This document shows positions 32,637 to 40,469 of a DNA stretch of 41,028 nt, piece after piece. Position 1 is the stretch's first letter. Every line of letters starts with the position of its first letter. Source of the stretch: Oscillospiraceae bacterium (GTDB lineage: Bacteria; Bacillota; Clostridia; Oscillospirales; Acutalibacteraceae); contig CAJTCU010000024.1 in NCBI GenBank assembly GCA_910574935.1, positions 1 to 41,028 of the forward strand, written 5' to 3'. The notes beneath the pieces were generated by a model. That model did not search any database and was not told the DNA's origin. It worked only from the letters and a program-made list of their open reading frames with translations. The position numbers and the translations under genes were made by a program.

Positions 32637-34223
32637 AAGTTCCATATTCTGTTGTTTCTGTGTCCGGGGCGGCTGGCGTTTCTCTGCCTGCTCCTGCCGG
32701 ATGCGTTCCTGCCGCCCTTTCAGGTTCCCCTGTACGGACGGTTTCTTCCCCGGCTCGGCGGTCTGTTGGTACTGCTCGGATGGCAACACTTGGTTGAGCC
32801 AGCGGCGCACATCCCGCAGCACTTTTACATCTGCCTGAACCGCTTCCAGTTCCTCCCCCTGTTCCGGCAGGGCGGCAGCAAGCTGTTCCCGTTCCGCTTC
32901 CAAATCTTTGCGGGAGTAGGAATGGCCTTTCAGGCTGGCTTTCAAATACCGGATGGCGGCATTGTAAGCGTCCAGTTCCTCCCGGTGGCTCTCCGCAAAC
33001 TGCTCTTTTTTCTTCTTCCAGCCGATAGCGGCGTACTCCTTATGGACTGGCTTGTTGGCTTCGTATTTATCAATGTAGGACAGCATGGTGTCGATGGCTT
33101 TGATACGCTTCTCGCTTTTTTTCATGCCCTCCATGACAGAAACGGCAGTCTGGCTGATTTCGTCCAGCCGGGTGTCAAGGCTCTCCACGGTGGAGATTCC
33201 TTTTTCCCGCAGAAAATCCATTGCCGCCTGTACTTTATTGAAGTCGGCAACGGTGCCTTTTAGCTTCCCTTTGGAAGTCCAGTCGGCACGCTGCCCGCTC
33301 CGCAGTTCTAAATACTGGTGGAGCAGTTCCGGGAGTGTCGGCTCCCTGTCCTGTTCCAATGCTTCCAGCAGCATGGCTTTTTTCTCCTTTAAATCGGCAA
33401 TCCAGCCTTTTAAGTGGCGCACTATCTGGCGGATGGACTGCATAAGGGAGTTGGCGGCTTTAATGTCCCGGTTTAGGTTACCGATGTTGGTCTGGATTCC
33501 TTTCTTCTCCATCTGGCAGACGGCTGCCCCCATGTGGACGGTGGGGATTTTATCAATCCCTTGTCGGGCATAGGAGCGCAGGTCAAGCCGTTCCGGGCGG
33601 TGATTGGCTTCTAAGTAGCGGTTAGCCGTGTCCGCCCATCCCTGCCGCCAGATTTCAGCATACTTCTGGTCGTTCCAGTCTACCGTATTCTCCTTGTGGC
33701 TTTTCCACCTGCCGGACGGGAGCCGGATTCTTTCGCTGCTCTCGTCAAGGTCGTATACCTTGCGGCACTTGGGTAGCCATCTGCCTTTTTCGTCCATTGC
33801 CCGCATGGTGAGCAGGATATGGGCGTGGGGGTTGCCGTCCCCCTTGTCGTGGATGGCAAAGTCGGCAATCATGCCCTTGGAAACAAAAAACTCCCGGCAG
33901 TAGTCACGGATAAGGTCGGCGTACTGTTCCGATGGGATTTCCCTTGGGATGGCAAGCACGAACCTCCGGGCTAGTTGGGAGTTCCATTGTTTTTCCTGTG
34001 CTTCGGCAGAGTTCCATAAGGTATTGCGGTCGGCATATTCCGGCGGCACATGGGGCGGGAGCAGGATTTCCTTGTGGGTGACTTCGTTCTTGTAGGGATA
34101 GTATTTCTGCTCCTGGTCGTATTCAGAGAACAGCTTCTCGCCGCTCTGGTAGGCGGCGGCAGAAACGGCGGATTCATTGTTGCTCCGCTTAATGATGGTG
34201 ATTTTACAATGCGGACATGGCAA
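32634..34223 (-). CDS. mobQ: MOBQ (MobA/MobL) relaxase of element C
   Basis: The 529-residue relaxase has SAAAYQSGEKLFSEYD (candidate catalytic Tyr 25), FVLAIPREIPSEQ and the metal-binding motif FAIHDKGDGNPHAHILLTMR with His 125, 133 and 135. The C-terminal half is a long coiled coil ending in a Gln/Arg-rich tail. The start is TTG (34221-34223), with AAAGGAGG 8 bases upstream. It would nick the oriT-like site at 35.2 kb and lead element C through a channel encoded by an ICE. No coupling protein is encoded in the visible part of element C. Confidence 0.93.
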   Translation of the reverse strand: MPCPHCKITIIKRSNNESAVSAAAYQSGEKLFSEYDQEQKYYPYKNEVTHKEILLPPHVPPEYADRNTLWNSAEAQEKQWNSQLARRFVLAIPREIPSEQYADLIRDYCREFFVSKGMIADFAIHDKGDGNPHAHILLTMRAMDEKGRWLPKCRKVYDLDESSERIRLPSGRWKSHKENTVDWNDQKYAEIWRQGWADTANRYLEANHRPERLDLRSYARQGIDKIPTVHMGAAVCQMEKKGIQTNIGNLNRDIKAANSLMQSIRQIVRHLKGWIADLKEKKAMLLEALEQDREPTLPELLHQYLELRSGQRADWTSKGKLKGTVADFNKVQAAMDFLREKGISTVESLDTRLDEISQTAVSVMEGMKKSEKRIKAIDTMLSYIDKYEANKPVHKEYAAIGWKKKKEQFAESHREELDAYNAAIRYLKASLKGHSYSRKDLEAEREQLAAALPEQGEELEAVQADVKVLRDVRRWLNQVLPSEQYQQTAEPGKKPSVQGNLKGRQERIRQEQAEKRQPPRTQKQQNMEL

Positions 34224-34408
34224 AAGTGCGTCCTCCTTTCTCCCGGATTCCGGGCAAAAAAATAGCAGGATACCTTTTCAGATTTCCTGCTTGGGTGTGC
34301 CGCTGATGGGCGGCGAGATATTCAGTTTTTTGATGGACTATCATTTTTATCCTTTTCCCTCATGTTATGAACTTTCATAAAGGCAGAAAGGATACATATT
34401 TTGAGGTT

Positions 34409-34882
34409 TTACGATAAATGTGTATACAGTTCTGTAAATTCTTTTTCCGAAAGTTTTAACTCCGTTTCGTTATAATAAGGAGAACCATTTTTAATTCCAA
34501 ATTCAAGAACAGAAGGTCCGTCTAAATAGTAAGCTTTATGTGTGTAGTTAACCGGTTCGGCCTGCCAGACATAATTTACTAAAGCCTTTGCCGCTTTTCT
34601 GGATTTTTCATCTTGCATACCGCCAACTGCGGGACCTGAGCCTGCACAGTAAATGTTTAAGTAAATTTCTTCCCCTTCTTCAGATATTGTTAAAATGCAA
34701 TATAAAAAAAGATTTTCCAAATTTTCTGTTTCATAGATTGGTTGACCAAATAACGCTTTGATTTTACCGCATATAAGAGAAAACTGATTTTCATAATCTG
34801 AAAATCCTTCAATAAAATTATATAGTTTACTGCTATCTGTTAATTTTTCCGTGTCTTTCATTGATTGAAATATGTATGGCAT
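34409..34882 (-). CDS. Unknown acidic protein between relaxase and oriT
   Basis: The 157-residue protein is soluble, acidic and AT-rich in coding sequence. It has aromatic-rich segments (FIEGFSDYENQFSLICGKIK, LFLYCILTISEEGEEIYLNI) and no signal peptide, membrane segment or metal motif. I do not recognise a family; size and composition resemble immunity-type or stress proteins. It has an AGGAGGATAAA ribosome region before its ATG. It is probably cargo, unrelated to transfer. Confidence 0.6.
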   Translation of the reverse strand: MPYIFQSMKDTEKLTDSSKLYNFIEGFSDYENQFSLICGKIKALFGQPIYETENLENLFLYCILTISEEGEEIYLNIYCAGSGPAVGGMQDEKSRKAAKALVNYVWQAEPVNYTHKAYYLDGPSVLEFGIKNGSPYYNETELKLSEKEFTELYTHLS

Positions 34883-35012
34883 TTTATCCTCCTCTGCATT
34901 AGTGAATGTTTGAAAAATCTCATTTTATCGCTGGCCTTATTATACAGCTTTAACTTGCTAAATGGAATACGCTTTCTAAAAGATTTTCGAGTGGCAAGTC
35001 CACAAAGGGGTA

Positions 35013-35124
35013 GCTGGCAAAGCCAGCGCAGGGGAAGTGTAACTTCCCCTGTGATGATTGGAGCAGATTGAAAATCACGGAAATCATCTGCTGTGCGCAG
35101 GGCGCACAACGTCCAGTGGACGTT
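35013..35124. repeat. Cluster of perfect small hairpins next to oriT
   Basis: Four clean inverted repeats follow one another: GCTGGC/GCCAGC (35013-35027), AGGGGAAGT/ACTTCCCCT (35030-35050), GTGCGC/GCGCAC (35093-35107) and AACGTCCA/TGGACGTT (35108-35124). There is no gene here. Such clusters are typical of oriT flanks and single-strand replication origins. Confidence 0.6.
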
Positions 35125-35167
35125 GGTTCTGCGCCGACCGGAGCAGCAGCGGAGACCGCTCCCGGCA

Positions 35168-35233
35168 GGGCGCAATGCACCACTTTCCAAGTGGTGTATA
35201 ATTGCGCCCTATCCGAGTTCTTGGATAGGGCGC
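35168..35233 (+). other. oriT: MOBQ-type origin of transfer, nearly two-way symmetrical
   Basis: CACCACTT and AAGTGGTG (35178-35196) form a hairpin, followed by GTATAATTGCGCCCT. MOBQ origins such as RSF1010/R1162 have the same layout: an inverted repeat and then a nick region ending TGCGCCCT. On the minus strand the same hairpin is followed by CATTGCGCCCT, so a second nick-like region points the other way. GCGCCCTATCC (35204-35214) also pairs with GGATAGGGCGC (35223-35233). The MOBQ relaxase is encoded 1 kb away. Confidence 0.75.
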
Positions 35234-35234
35234 A

Positions 35235-35504
35235 TTATCCGAGATAAAAACTTATCCGAGGTAAATTGATTAAATCCGATGAATACAGCATTTGAAAACG
35301 ATTATCTCGGATAATTAACCCCGCTTTCAATTGTGGGTGATTTGTACTTATCCGAGATAATTGGGTAAATCACACCTTTGCCTCTGATAATTTTTGAAAT
35401 GGCAGTTGCTCTTTTCATAAATAATTATCCGAGATAATTTCTTTGAAAGCCTTTCATATCGGCAGCTTTGAGAGTTACCTCGGATAATTGGAAATCTCGG
35501 ATAA
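35235..35504. repeat. Seven iterons, consensus TTATCCGAGATAA
   Basis: Copies are at 35235-35247, 35252-35264 (one change), 35302-35314 (inverted), 35348-35360, 35425-35437, 35475-35487 (inverted, one change) and 35492-35504 (inverted, degenerate). The 13-mer is itself a palindrome except at its centre, so each copy could bind a dimer. The array begins beside oriT and lies in AT-rich DNA. An initiator-binding replication origin (with the RepA-like protein at 36446-36784) or an operator array are the likely roles. Confidence 0.85.
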
Positions 35505-35644
35505 TGCGCCCTCTTTCAGAGGGGGATTTTCCAGCTTGTCGCTTTGGAAGCCGTCAACGTGAACGCGCCCGGCTCGTCCACGTTAAAACTTCCCGGCAAA
35601 AATCAAGACGCGCCCGGCGCACTTTGATTTTTGAACACGCATTT

Positions 35645-36163
35645 TTACCGTTCCTGCTGTTTCGGTTTCTTATCTGGATAGAGCTTTCCGTCAACAACGG
35701 CGGCATGGCTTTTTATTTTGATTTCTCCCTCCTGCTCGCTGCGCTTTGCGTTCCTGTAGCCTTCATCGGAGAGATAAAAGCGGAACCGCTCCCCTTTAAA
35801 GCCAACAAAGCATTGTTTCTGTACTTCCACCATAATCATGTGGCGGGTTTCCGGGCGGAACCGTTCTTTTCCTGACAGGTCATGCCCTTGTAAAATCTGT
35901 TCCTGTGCTTTTGCCGCTGCAAGCCGCTGACGGATAGAATTGTTGTTTTGTTCTGTCGGGAACTGTGCTTTTACACTGGCAATAAACTGGCTGCACTCTG
36001 GTTCTGGTATTCGTTCCAATCTTCGGATGGCGTTCTCCATGATTAACTTTGTCATTAAATCCGCTGTTACCGATACGATTTCTTTTATGCCTGCAAGAGT
36101 TTCCGCCTTGGTCGGTGCGGCATTTTGGCAAATAACATTCAGCTCATTTTTTGAAAATTTCAT
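35645..36163 (-). CDS. Hypothetical protein of element C, first after the iterons
   Basis: From the ATG at 36161-36163 (AAGGAGG 7 bases upstream) the product has 172 residues: KFSKNELNVICQNAAPTKAE, a helical middle (TADLMTKLIMENAIRRLERI), and a basic C-terminus KLYPDKKPKQQER. No family with known function is recognised. It is the last gene of a four-gene leftward run (36965 to 35645) with overlapping ends, reading towards the iteron array. It may assist replication or mobilization. Confidence 0.7.
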   Translation of the reverse strand: MKFSKNELNVICQNAAPTKAETLAGIKEIVSVTADLMTKLIMENAIRRLERIPEPECSQFIASVKAQFPTEQNNNSIRQRLAAAKAQEQILQGHDLSGKERFRPETRHMIMVEVQKQCFVGFKGERFRFYLSDEGYRNAKRSEQEGEIKIKSHAAVVDGKLYPDKKPKQQER

Positions 36164-36453
36164 TTCATATCCTCCTTCTGGTTTTCTGCAAGAACCTGTT
36201 CCAAAAGACATTTGGTGTCGCTCCGGTGGAACAATACTTTTAAAATGGTGCTGACCTGTTCATCCGTCACGGCTTCCGGGTGGGGGAGATGGCTTTCCAG
36301 CATTGCCCCTCTGGTACATAGCCGGTGTGTCCGTTCCTTCCGGTTCAGCGTCTTTATCTGGTGTTCCAGCATTTTCTCCTTATGCTGCGCCCGCCGCAGT
36401 CTGGCTTCGGTCTTTTCAATCTCCTGATTCAGTTTTTCCAGCTTCTCATTCAT
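36160..36453 (-). CDS. DUF3847-type coiled-coil protein
   Basis: The 97-residue protein is a coiled coil in its first half (EKLEKLNQEIEKTEARLRRA) and has TRGAMLESHLPHPEAVTDEQ then a helical end. It matches the DUF3847 family found beside RepA-like genes in Firmicutes mobile elements. The ATG at 36451-36453 has GGAGGAC upstream and overlaps the end of the RepA-like gene. The stop overlaps the next gene start. Function is unknown. Confidence 0.72.
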   Translation of the reverse strand: MNEKLEKLNQEIEKTEARLRRAQHKEKMLEHQIKTLNRKERTHRLCTRGAMLESHLPHPEAVTDEQVSTILKVLFHRSDTKCLLEQVLAENQKEDMK

Positions 36454-36784
36454 GGGCAGCGTCCTCCTTGGGGAGCAGGATATAGATGTGGCTAACCTCC
36501 CCGATTCCCTGACGGACACGCATTATCATCCCGGCCTGTTCCAGCTCGTTCAGGGAACGCTTGCAGGTCTGGGGGCTTCGGGAGAGTGCCGCCGCTATCT
36601 CCATGACGGGGAAGCGGATGAACAGAATCCCGTTGCTGTCCTCGGTTCCCCTTGTCAGGATTTCATCCAGCAGGCGGGCATACATGACCTTTGCCGTGTT
36701 GCTGACCGGAAGCCGGAGCATTGCCTTTGGGAGCGGCATATAGGGCGGCAGGGGCGTACTGGCTATCATAAATTCACAATTCAT
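36446..36784 (-). CDS. RepA N-terminal-like winged-helix protein
   Basis: The 112-residue protein reads LPKAMLRLPVSNTAKVMYAR, then FIRFPVMEIAAALSRSPQTC and KRSLNELEQAGMIMRVRQG. This is the winged-helix type seen at the N-terminus of RepA initiators (compare the ICE-A RepA, 1689-2675), without the C-terminal domain. It is a natural candidate to bind the nearby iterons. ATG 36782-36784 follows GGAGGACACC. It overlaps both neighbours, so the run is one operon. It may instead be a regulator. Confidence 0.7.
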   Translation of the reverse strand: MNCEFMIASTPLPPYMPLPKAMLRLPVSNTAKVMYARLLDEILTRGTEDSNGILFIRFPVMEIAAALSRSPQTCKRSLNELEQAGMIMRVRQGIGEVSHIYILLPKEDAAHE

Positions 36785-36965
36785 TGGATGGTGTCCTCCT
36801 TTTGGCTCGTTTGGATAGGTAGTGGGGGCAGTCGATAATGACAGCCCGGAAACTCTGCTTGCACCCATGCTGGCATTTCCGGCAAAGTCCGTTGTAGCTT
36901 CTGCGCCCCCGGTCATTCAGGAAGAAAGCAAGCTCTTTCTTCAACTTCTTTGACATTCTCGGCAT
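36774..36965 (-). CDS. Small Cys-rich protein, first gene of the rep operon
   Basis: The 63 residues have a basic N-terminus (PRMSKKLKKELAFFLNDRGR) and the pattern CRKCQHGCKQSF with a later CPHY, a likely zinc site. It precedes the RepA-like gene with a 10-base overlap. GGAGG lies 4 bases before the ATG. Proteins of this kind occur in many Clostridia mobile elements without known function. Confidence 0.65.
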   Translation of the reverse strand: MPRMSKKLKKELAFFLNDRGRRSYNGLCRKCQHGCKQSFRAVIIDCPHYLSKRAKRRTPSNEL

Positions 36966-36981
36966 AGTGCCTCCTCCATAG

Positions 36982-37021
36982 AAAAACCGCCCGATTCAGC
37001 AGGTACAGCCGGAATGGGCGG
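36982..37021 (-). terminator. Terminator-like hairpin just upstream of the element C rep operon
   Basis: On the minus strand CCGCCC and GGGCGG pair around a long loop and five T follow. It ends about 17 bases before the start of the 36965 gene, at its ribosome site. This matches the placement of the hairpin ahead of repA in ICE-A and suggests attenuation of rep expression. Confidence 0.5.
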
Positions 37022-37419
37022 GCAGTGGTTTTTTGTGTATCGTTTCGGGGCGATTTTCAGGGGAAATACAGCCGTAGAGCCGCCCCAAAATCCCCCTTGG
37101 TATTACGGACAGGGCAGACCATGCCCTGTGAAATTGTTGTGTTTCGGTATCGTTTCGGTGTTCATTTTTGCCGGTTCTTTCTGCTGTCGTTCCTGCCCCC
37201 GTCTTTGGCGGCGTTTCGCTCTCCTTGGTACGCTCGTTGCGGTCAGGGTTCCTCCGTTTCCCTGCCGGAAGTCGTTGCGCTACATCGCCGGGGAGCATAT
37301 CCCATACAGACCGGTCATTCGATTGGAATAATCCATCGATGAACTACCTGTATCATAGAACATTTTTGAGCCTTGTGCCGTATGTCCACAAAAAAGGAAT
37401 TAAGGGCAAATATCGGAAA

Positions 37420-37449
37420 TTTCCACGATTGTGGAAAGTATGGTATAAT
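37420..37449 (+). promoter_or_regulatory. Promoter with palindromic operator for the XRE gene
   Basis: A perfect -10 TATAAT (37444-37449) lies 47 bases before the ATG. The palindrome TTTCCAC-gatt-GTGGAAA (37420-37437) covers the expected -35 and spacer, so a bound repressor would block RNA polymerase. The natural candidate is the XRE protein encoded downstream. Confidence 0.6.
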
Positions 37450-37495
37450 CCAGTTAAGCGGCAGGGAAGCAGCCGCCAGAAAGGAGCGTGCGCCC

Positions 37496-38305
37496 ATGAA
37501 AGGAGCGACTACCATACAGGAACGCCTTTGGGAACTGCGCAAGGACAAAGGGCTGAATCTGGAAGAACTGGCACGACTGACGCAGATTTCAAAATCTGCC
37601 CTTGCCAGCTATGAATCTAAGGACAATAAAGAAATCAATCATGGCAACCTTATCACGCTGGCAGATTTTTATGGAGTGTCCATTGATTATCTGTTATGTC
37701 GGACAGAAAACAGGGAGCAGGTCAACACGCCTTTAACAGAATTGCATTTGAGTGATGAAATGGTTGCGCTTCTGAAAAGCGGCCGGATTAACAACCGTCT
37801 GCTGTGCGAACTTGCCACCCACAAGGATTTTATAAAGTTTTTGGCTGATATTGAGGTTTATGTAGATGGGCTTGCCTCCATGCAGATTCAAAACCTCAAC
37901 TCCCTTGTGGATACCGTCCGGCACGAAATTATAGAACGCCACCGCCCCGGAGAGGATGACCCGTACCTCCGGATTTTGCAGGCTGCACACATTGAGGATG
38001 ATGAATATTTCAGCCACATGATACAGGACGATATAAGCGTAATCGTCCGGGATATTCGTGCTGCACATAAGTCTGACAGTGAGAGTGCGCCGCCAACTAC
38101 CATTGCCGAAGAATTGAAGCAGGATTTAGAGGATGTTGCGAATTTCAAGGGAAGCCCCCTTGAAAAACAGGCTGCGCTTTACTGCAAGCGGCTGGGTATC
38201 AATTATAACAAGCTGTCTGATGTGGAGTTCCGGCAGCTTGTACATATCCTTGAAAAATCCAAATTCTTCAAAAGCTATGTCGGACAGAGAAAGAAACGGA
38301 AATAA
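37496..38305 (+). CDS. XRE-family regulator with long C-terminal domain
   Basis: The 269-residue protein has an N-terminal HTH (LWELRKDKGLNLEELARLTQ, then ISKSALASYESKDNKEINHG) and DFYGVSIDYLLCRTENRE. A C-terminal domain of about 190 residues probably binds a ligand or partner. AAAGGAG lies 9 bases before the chosen ATG. It stands divergent to the rep operon, so it may control the replication state of element C, and its own promoter has a palindrome. A terminator follows its stop. Confidence 0.87.
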   Translation: MKGATTIQERLWELRKDKGLNLEELARLTQISKSALASYESKDNKEINHGNLITLADFYGVSIDYLLCRTENREQVNTPLTELHLSDEMVALLKSGRINNRLLCELATHKDFIKFLADIEVYVDGLASMQIQNLNSLVDTVRHEIIERHRPGEDDPYLRILQAAHIEDDEYFSHMIQDDISVIVRDIRAAHKSDSESAPPTTIAEELKQDLEDVANFKGSPLEKQAALYCKRLGINYNKLSDVEFRQLVHILEKSKFFKSYVGQRKKRK

Positions 38306-38311
38306 AAAAAT

Positions 38312-38354
38312 CGCTGTTGCATGGTTGTGTATGTTTCCATGTAACAGCGGTTTT
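38312..38354 (+). terminator. Intrinsic terminator after the XRE gene
   Basis: CGCTGTTGCATGG pairs with CCATGTAACAGCG (one mismatch) and GTTTT follows. It is just after the stop at 38305. Confidence 0.75.
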
Positions 38355-38410
38355 GTGCTGGCGGTATTTAGTTGAGAACGTGGCTTGATAAACTAGAATT
38401 GCTGGCGATA

Positions 38411-38608
38411 TTAAATCAATTCCAAAGCTCTTTTATACAACGGGTCTAATTCGCAACCGCAGCTTCCACATTCTTTGTCTGCTTGCTTGATTGCTGATAC
38501 TAAAGTGTCTTTATCAGCTTTTCCCTCTAACCATTGTTGTGCGGGAATAGATATTAAATCCCAACCAGACGCAACGAACTTCTCCATAATAAATTTTAAT
38601 TCTTCCAT
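38411..38608 (-). CDS. Small hypothetical protein with C-x-x-C-x-C motif
   Basis: The 65 residues include FVASGWDLISIPAQQWLEGK and ADKECGSCGCELDPLYKRAL. The close cysteines could bind metal. AAAGGAG lies upstream of the ATG. It is separated by 22 bases from the YdeI-like gene upstream and is probably co-transcribed. I do not recognise a family. Confidence 0.55.
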   Translation of the reverse strand: MEELKFIMEKFVASGWDLISIPAQQWLEGKADKDTLVSAIKQADKECGSCGCELDPLYKRALELI

Positions 38609-38630
38609 GGTGTTACTCCTTTCAAATTGA

Positions 38631-39185
38631 TTACATGGGTTTTAGGTTTCTATTGAGCCTGTCCACCATCCATGCGATTCGCTTTTCCCGTCCAGCGTCT
38701 GTCTTAGCATCAAGGTATGCCCGTGTATAAGTTTTCTTTACGGATGGGGGCATGGCTTGAAAATTTGTATAAGCAGGTTCGTACCCTTCCAACAGTGCGG
38801 ATAGGCAGGCAATCTGTTCCTCTGTAATGATTGCCAGAGGATTTTGAGCGTCCCATTGGCCATTCTTCTTGGCTTCGTCTATTTTCTTCCTGCCAAAGTC
38901 AGTCATAAGCCCTTGTTCGTCAAGCCTTTTCACCAATGCCTTATTTTTCTCTGACCATTTGCTGTTTTCTCTGCGCAGAGAAAAATACTTCTTATAGGTT
39001 TTATCATCAATCTTTTCCATCTGTCCGTCAATCCAGCCAAAACAGAGGGCTTCCTCCAAAGCTTCTCCCGCTTTTATAGTTTTTGGCCCACCAGCCTTAC
39101 CAAATAAAAGCCAAATACCTTCATTTGACAGACAATGCTCGTAAAGCCATTCACGGAATTCTTTTCTGCTGGCAAATTTCATCAA
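38631..39185 (-). CDS. YdeI/OmdA-family protein
   Basis: The 184-residue protein has FASRKEFREWLYEHCLSNEG, GEALEEALCFGWIDGQMEKI and a C-terminal YTRAYLDAKTDAGREKRIAW, the pattern of the YdeI/OmdA bacteriocin-protection group. The biochemical function is uncertain. With the small gene downstream it forms an AT-rich two-gene island, more like a chromosomal or cargo gene than part of the mobilization backbone. Confidence 0.82.
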   Translation of the reverse strand: MMKFASRKEFREWLYEHCLSNEGIWLLFGKAGGPKTIKAGEALEEALCFGWIDGQMEKIDDKTYKKYFSLRRENSKWSEKNKALVKRLDEQGLMTDFGRKKIDEAKKNGQWDAQNPLAIITEEQIACLSALLEGYEPAYTNFQAMPPSVKKTYTRAYLDAKTDAGREKRIAWMVDRLNRNLKPM

Positions 39186-39326
39186 TTCGCTTATGATATA
39201 TCCCTCCTATCGTTTGCCCTGCCATCAAAATGAGCAACTACAGATTTGTCAATGACTCCATTATACCGCAATAACTTTCCTGATGGAATAGACTTTACAA
39301 AAAATTCATTTAGTTGCAATAAAGTG

Positions 39327-39515
39327 TTATTCTCGTAAGTCTGCTCTTGTTCTGTCTTTTGTAATAACAAGCTGCCCCTGCTGGCATTTCACGGTGATTT
39401 TGTCCCCTGCGGAGAATCCGGCTTGTTCCAGCCAGTTCCCCTGTAATAGAATCTGCGGCGGCGATTTTTTGAAAGCCCCTCGCCCATTATAAACGGTCAA
39501 TTTCCGGTCGTCCAT
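39327..39515 (-). CDS. SymE/AbrB-like small protein
   Basis: The product (62 residues from the ATG at 39513-39515) contains KSPPQILLQGNWLEQAGFSA followed by GDKITVKCQQGQLVIT. That is the SpoVT/AbrB-like beta fold used by SymE toxins and by MazE-type antitoxins. AAGGAGG stands 4 bases upstream, which is close, and a longer start at 39545 is possible. No antisense RNA or partner toxin could be verified. Confidence 0.65.
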   Translation of the reverse strand: MDDRKLTVYNGRGAFKKSPPQILLQGNWLEQAGFSAGDKITVKCQQGQLVITKDRTRADLRE

Positions 39516-39725
39516 CCATCCTCCTTCCCCGCTGCCTGTCGGCATACGATTTCAAATACGTTCCCGTCCTCTGTCCTGACAGTGAGCAGGCTGTTCCCCT
39601 TTCATAATTTATAGTCTATTGGCTAATATTATATAGCCTTTTAGAATCTATTGCAATCCCTATGCGTGATGTAGTCTAAAAGTGAACAAAATAAATGCTA
39701 AAAGCTTATGAAATGGGTGGGCATT

Positions 39726-40052
39726 ATGGAAGGAAAAGGATTAGGCAGACGTATCAACATGGTGAGGAAAGACCGGGGATTCACGGCGGACAGGCTCTCG
39801 GAACTGTGCAATATCAACGCAACTTACCTCCGGCAAATTGAGGGCGGCACAAAGGTTCCCAGCCTGCCCGTATTTATCAATATCTGCAATGCACTGAAAA
39901 TCTCCCCTGATTATCTGCTACGGGATGCGCTGGAAGATAATGAGGTCAGCAAAATACGGGAGCTGGCGGAACTGTGGGAAAGCACATCGCCCAGCCAGCA
40001 GGAAATCGCCGTTGCCATGATTCGGGCAGTATTGGAGCATAAGGAAGGTTAG
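39726..40052 (+). CDS. XRE-family helix-turn-helix regulator
   Basis: The product has about 108 residues: GRRINMVRKDRGFTADRLSE, then LCNINATYLRQIEGGTKVPS, an XRE HTH, and a short helical tail. The ATG at 39726 is preferred, although an in-frame ATG at 39708 exists; neither has a strong ribosome site. It converges with the TnpV gene at a shared terminator. It lies near the right part of element C and may regulate it. Confidence 0.8.
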   Translation: MEGKGLGRRINMVRKDRGFTADRLSELCNINATYLRQIEGGTKVPSLPVFINICNALKISPDYLLRDALEDNEVSKIRELAELWESTSPSQQEIAVAMIRAVLEHKEG

Positions 40053-40085
40053 AAAGGCCAGCCGGGTGTCGGCTGGCCTTTCCAT
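40053..40085. terminator. Bidirectional terminator between XRE and tnpV genes
   Basis: AAAGGCCAGCC pairs perfectly with GGCTGGCCTTT across a 7-base loop, with A and T flanks on both sides. It sits between two convergent genes. Confidence 0.8.
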
Positions 40086-40091
40086 GTCCAA

Positions 40092-40469
40092 TCAAATATA
40101 AATCAGTTCGCTGTTTATGATTTCCTCCGCCCGGCTGCGGATATTGTTCATCCGGCCTACCCATTCAAGCTGGTTTTGGGTTTTCAGTTCCTCGGTCACT
40201 CCCTCGGCGGTTTTCATCTGCTCCATGATTAAGTCCAGCCGTTCCTCCGCCTGCTCGTTCAGGTCGGCAAGGTATGTCCACAATTTCCCGGTCAGGATAA
40301 GGGAGCTGTACCGTGCCGGGTGTTCCTGTTTGAGATATTCCCGGTGCAGCCGCCCATAGCGTCCGATGGGGCGGTTCTCCTCCGGCAGCTTCAAGTCCGG
40401 AATATAGTAATCGCCTGCCAGAATATAGTCAATACCGTTCTCTGTGATTCTTTCTTTCAGTTTTTCCAT
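40092..40469 (-). CDS. tnpV: TnpV-family transposon protein
   Basis: From the ATG at 40467-40469 (GGAGGGAACGACA upstream) the protein has 125 residues. It carries ITENGIDYILAGDYYIPDLK, RPIGRYGRLHREYLKQEHPA and QLEWVGRMNNIRSRAEEII, the TnpV family of Tn4451-like elements; its role in transposition is unknown. It overlaps the small XRE gene upstream by about 40 bases, so both form one operon. Confidence 0.8.
   Translation of the reverse strand: MEKLKERITENGIDYILAGDYYIPDLKLPEENRPIGRYGRLHREYLKQEHPARYSSLILTGKLWTYLADLNEQAEERLDLIMEQMKTAEGVTEELKTQNQLEWVGRMNNIRSRAEEIINSELIYI

Larger units (their letters stand above)
36966..37495. other. 530-bp intergenic region between divergent rep operon and XRE gene
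   Basis: I see no supported gene. The region has the attenuator-like hairpin at 36982-37021, ACAGGGCA/TGCCCTGT (about 37109-37126), two copies of TATCGTTTCGG (37036 and 37149 area), and at its right end the XRE promoter. Long frames on both strands are GC-driven and lack ribosome sites. Confidence 0.5.

Noticed and set aside
34224-34400. 47-codon frame just upstream of the MOBQ relaxase
   Set aside because: It contains the relaxase ribosome site within its codons and has no ribosome site of its own; probably chance.
35235-35504. Reading the 13-bp repeats as a CRISPR array
   Set aside because: Repeats are too short, alternate in orientation and have irregular spacing; no cas gene is near.
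36996-37298. 100-codon minus-strand frame between the rep operon and the XRE gene
   Set aside because: Composition is low-complexity, it crosses the attenuator hairpin, and no good ribosome site precedes it.
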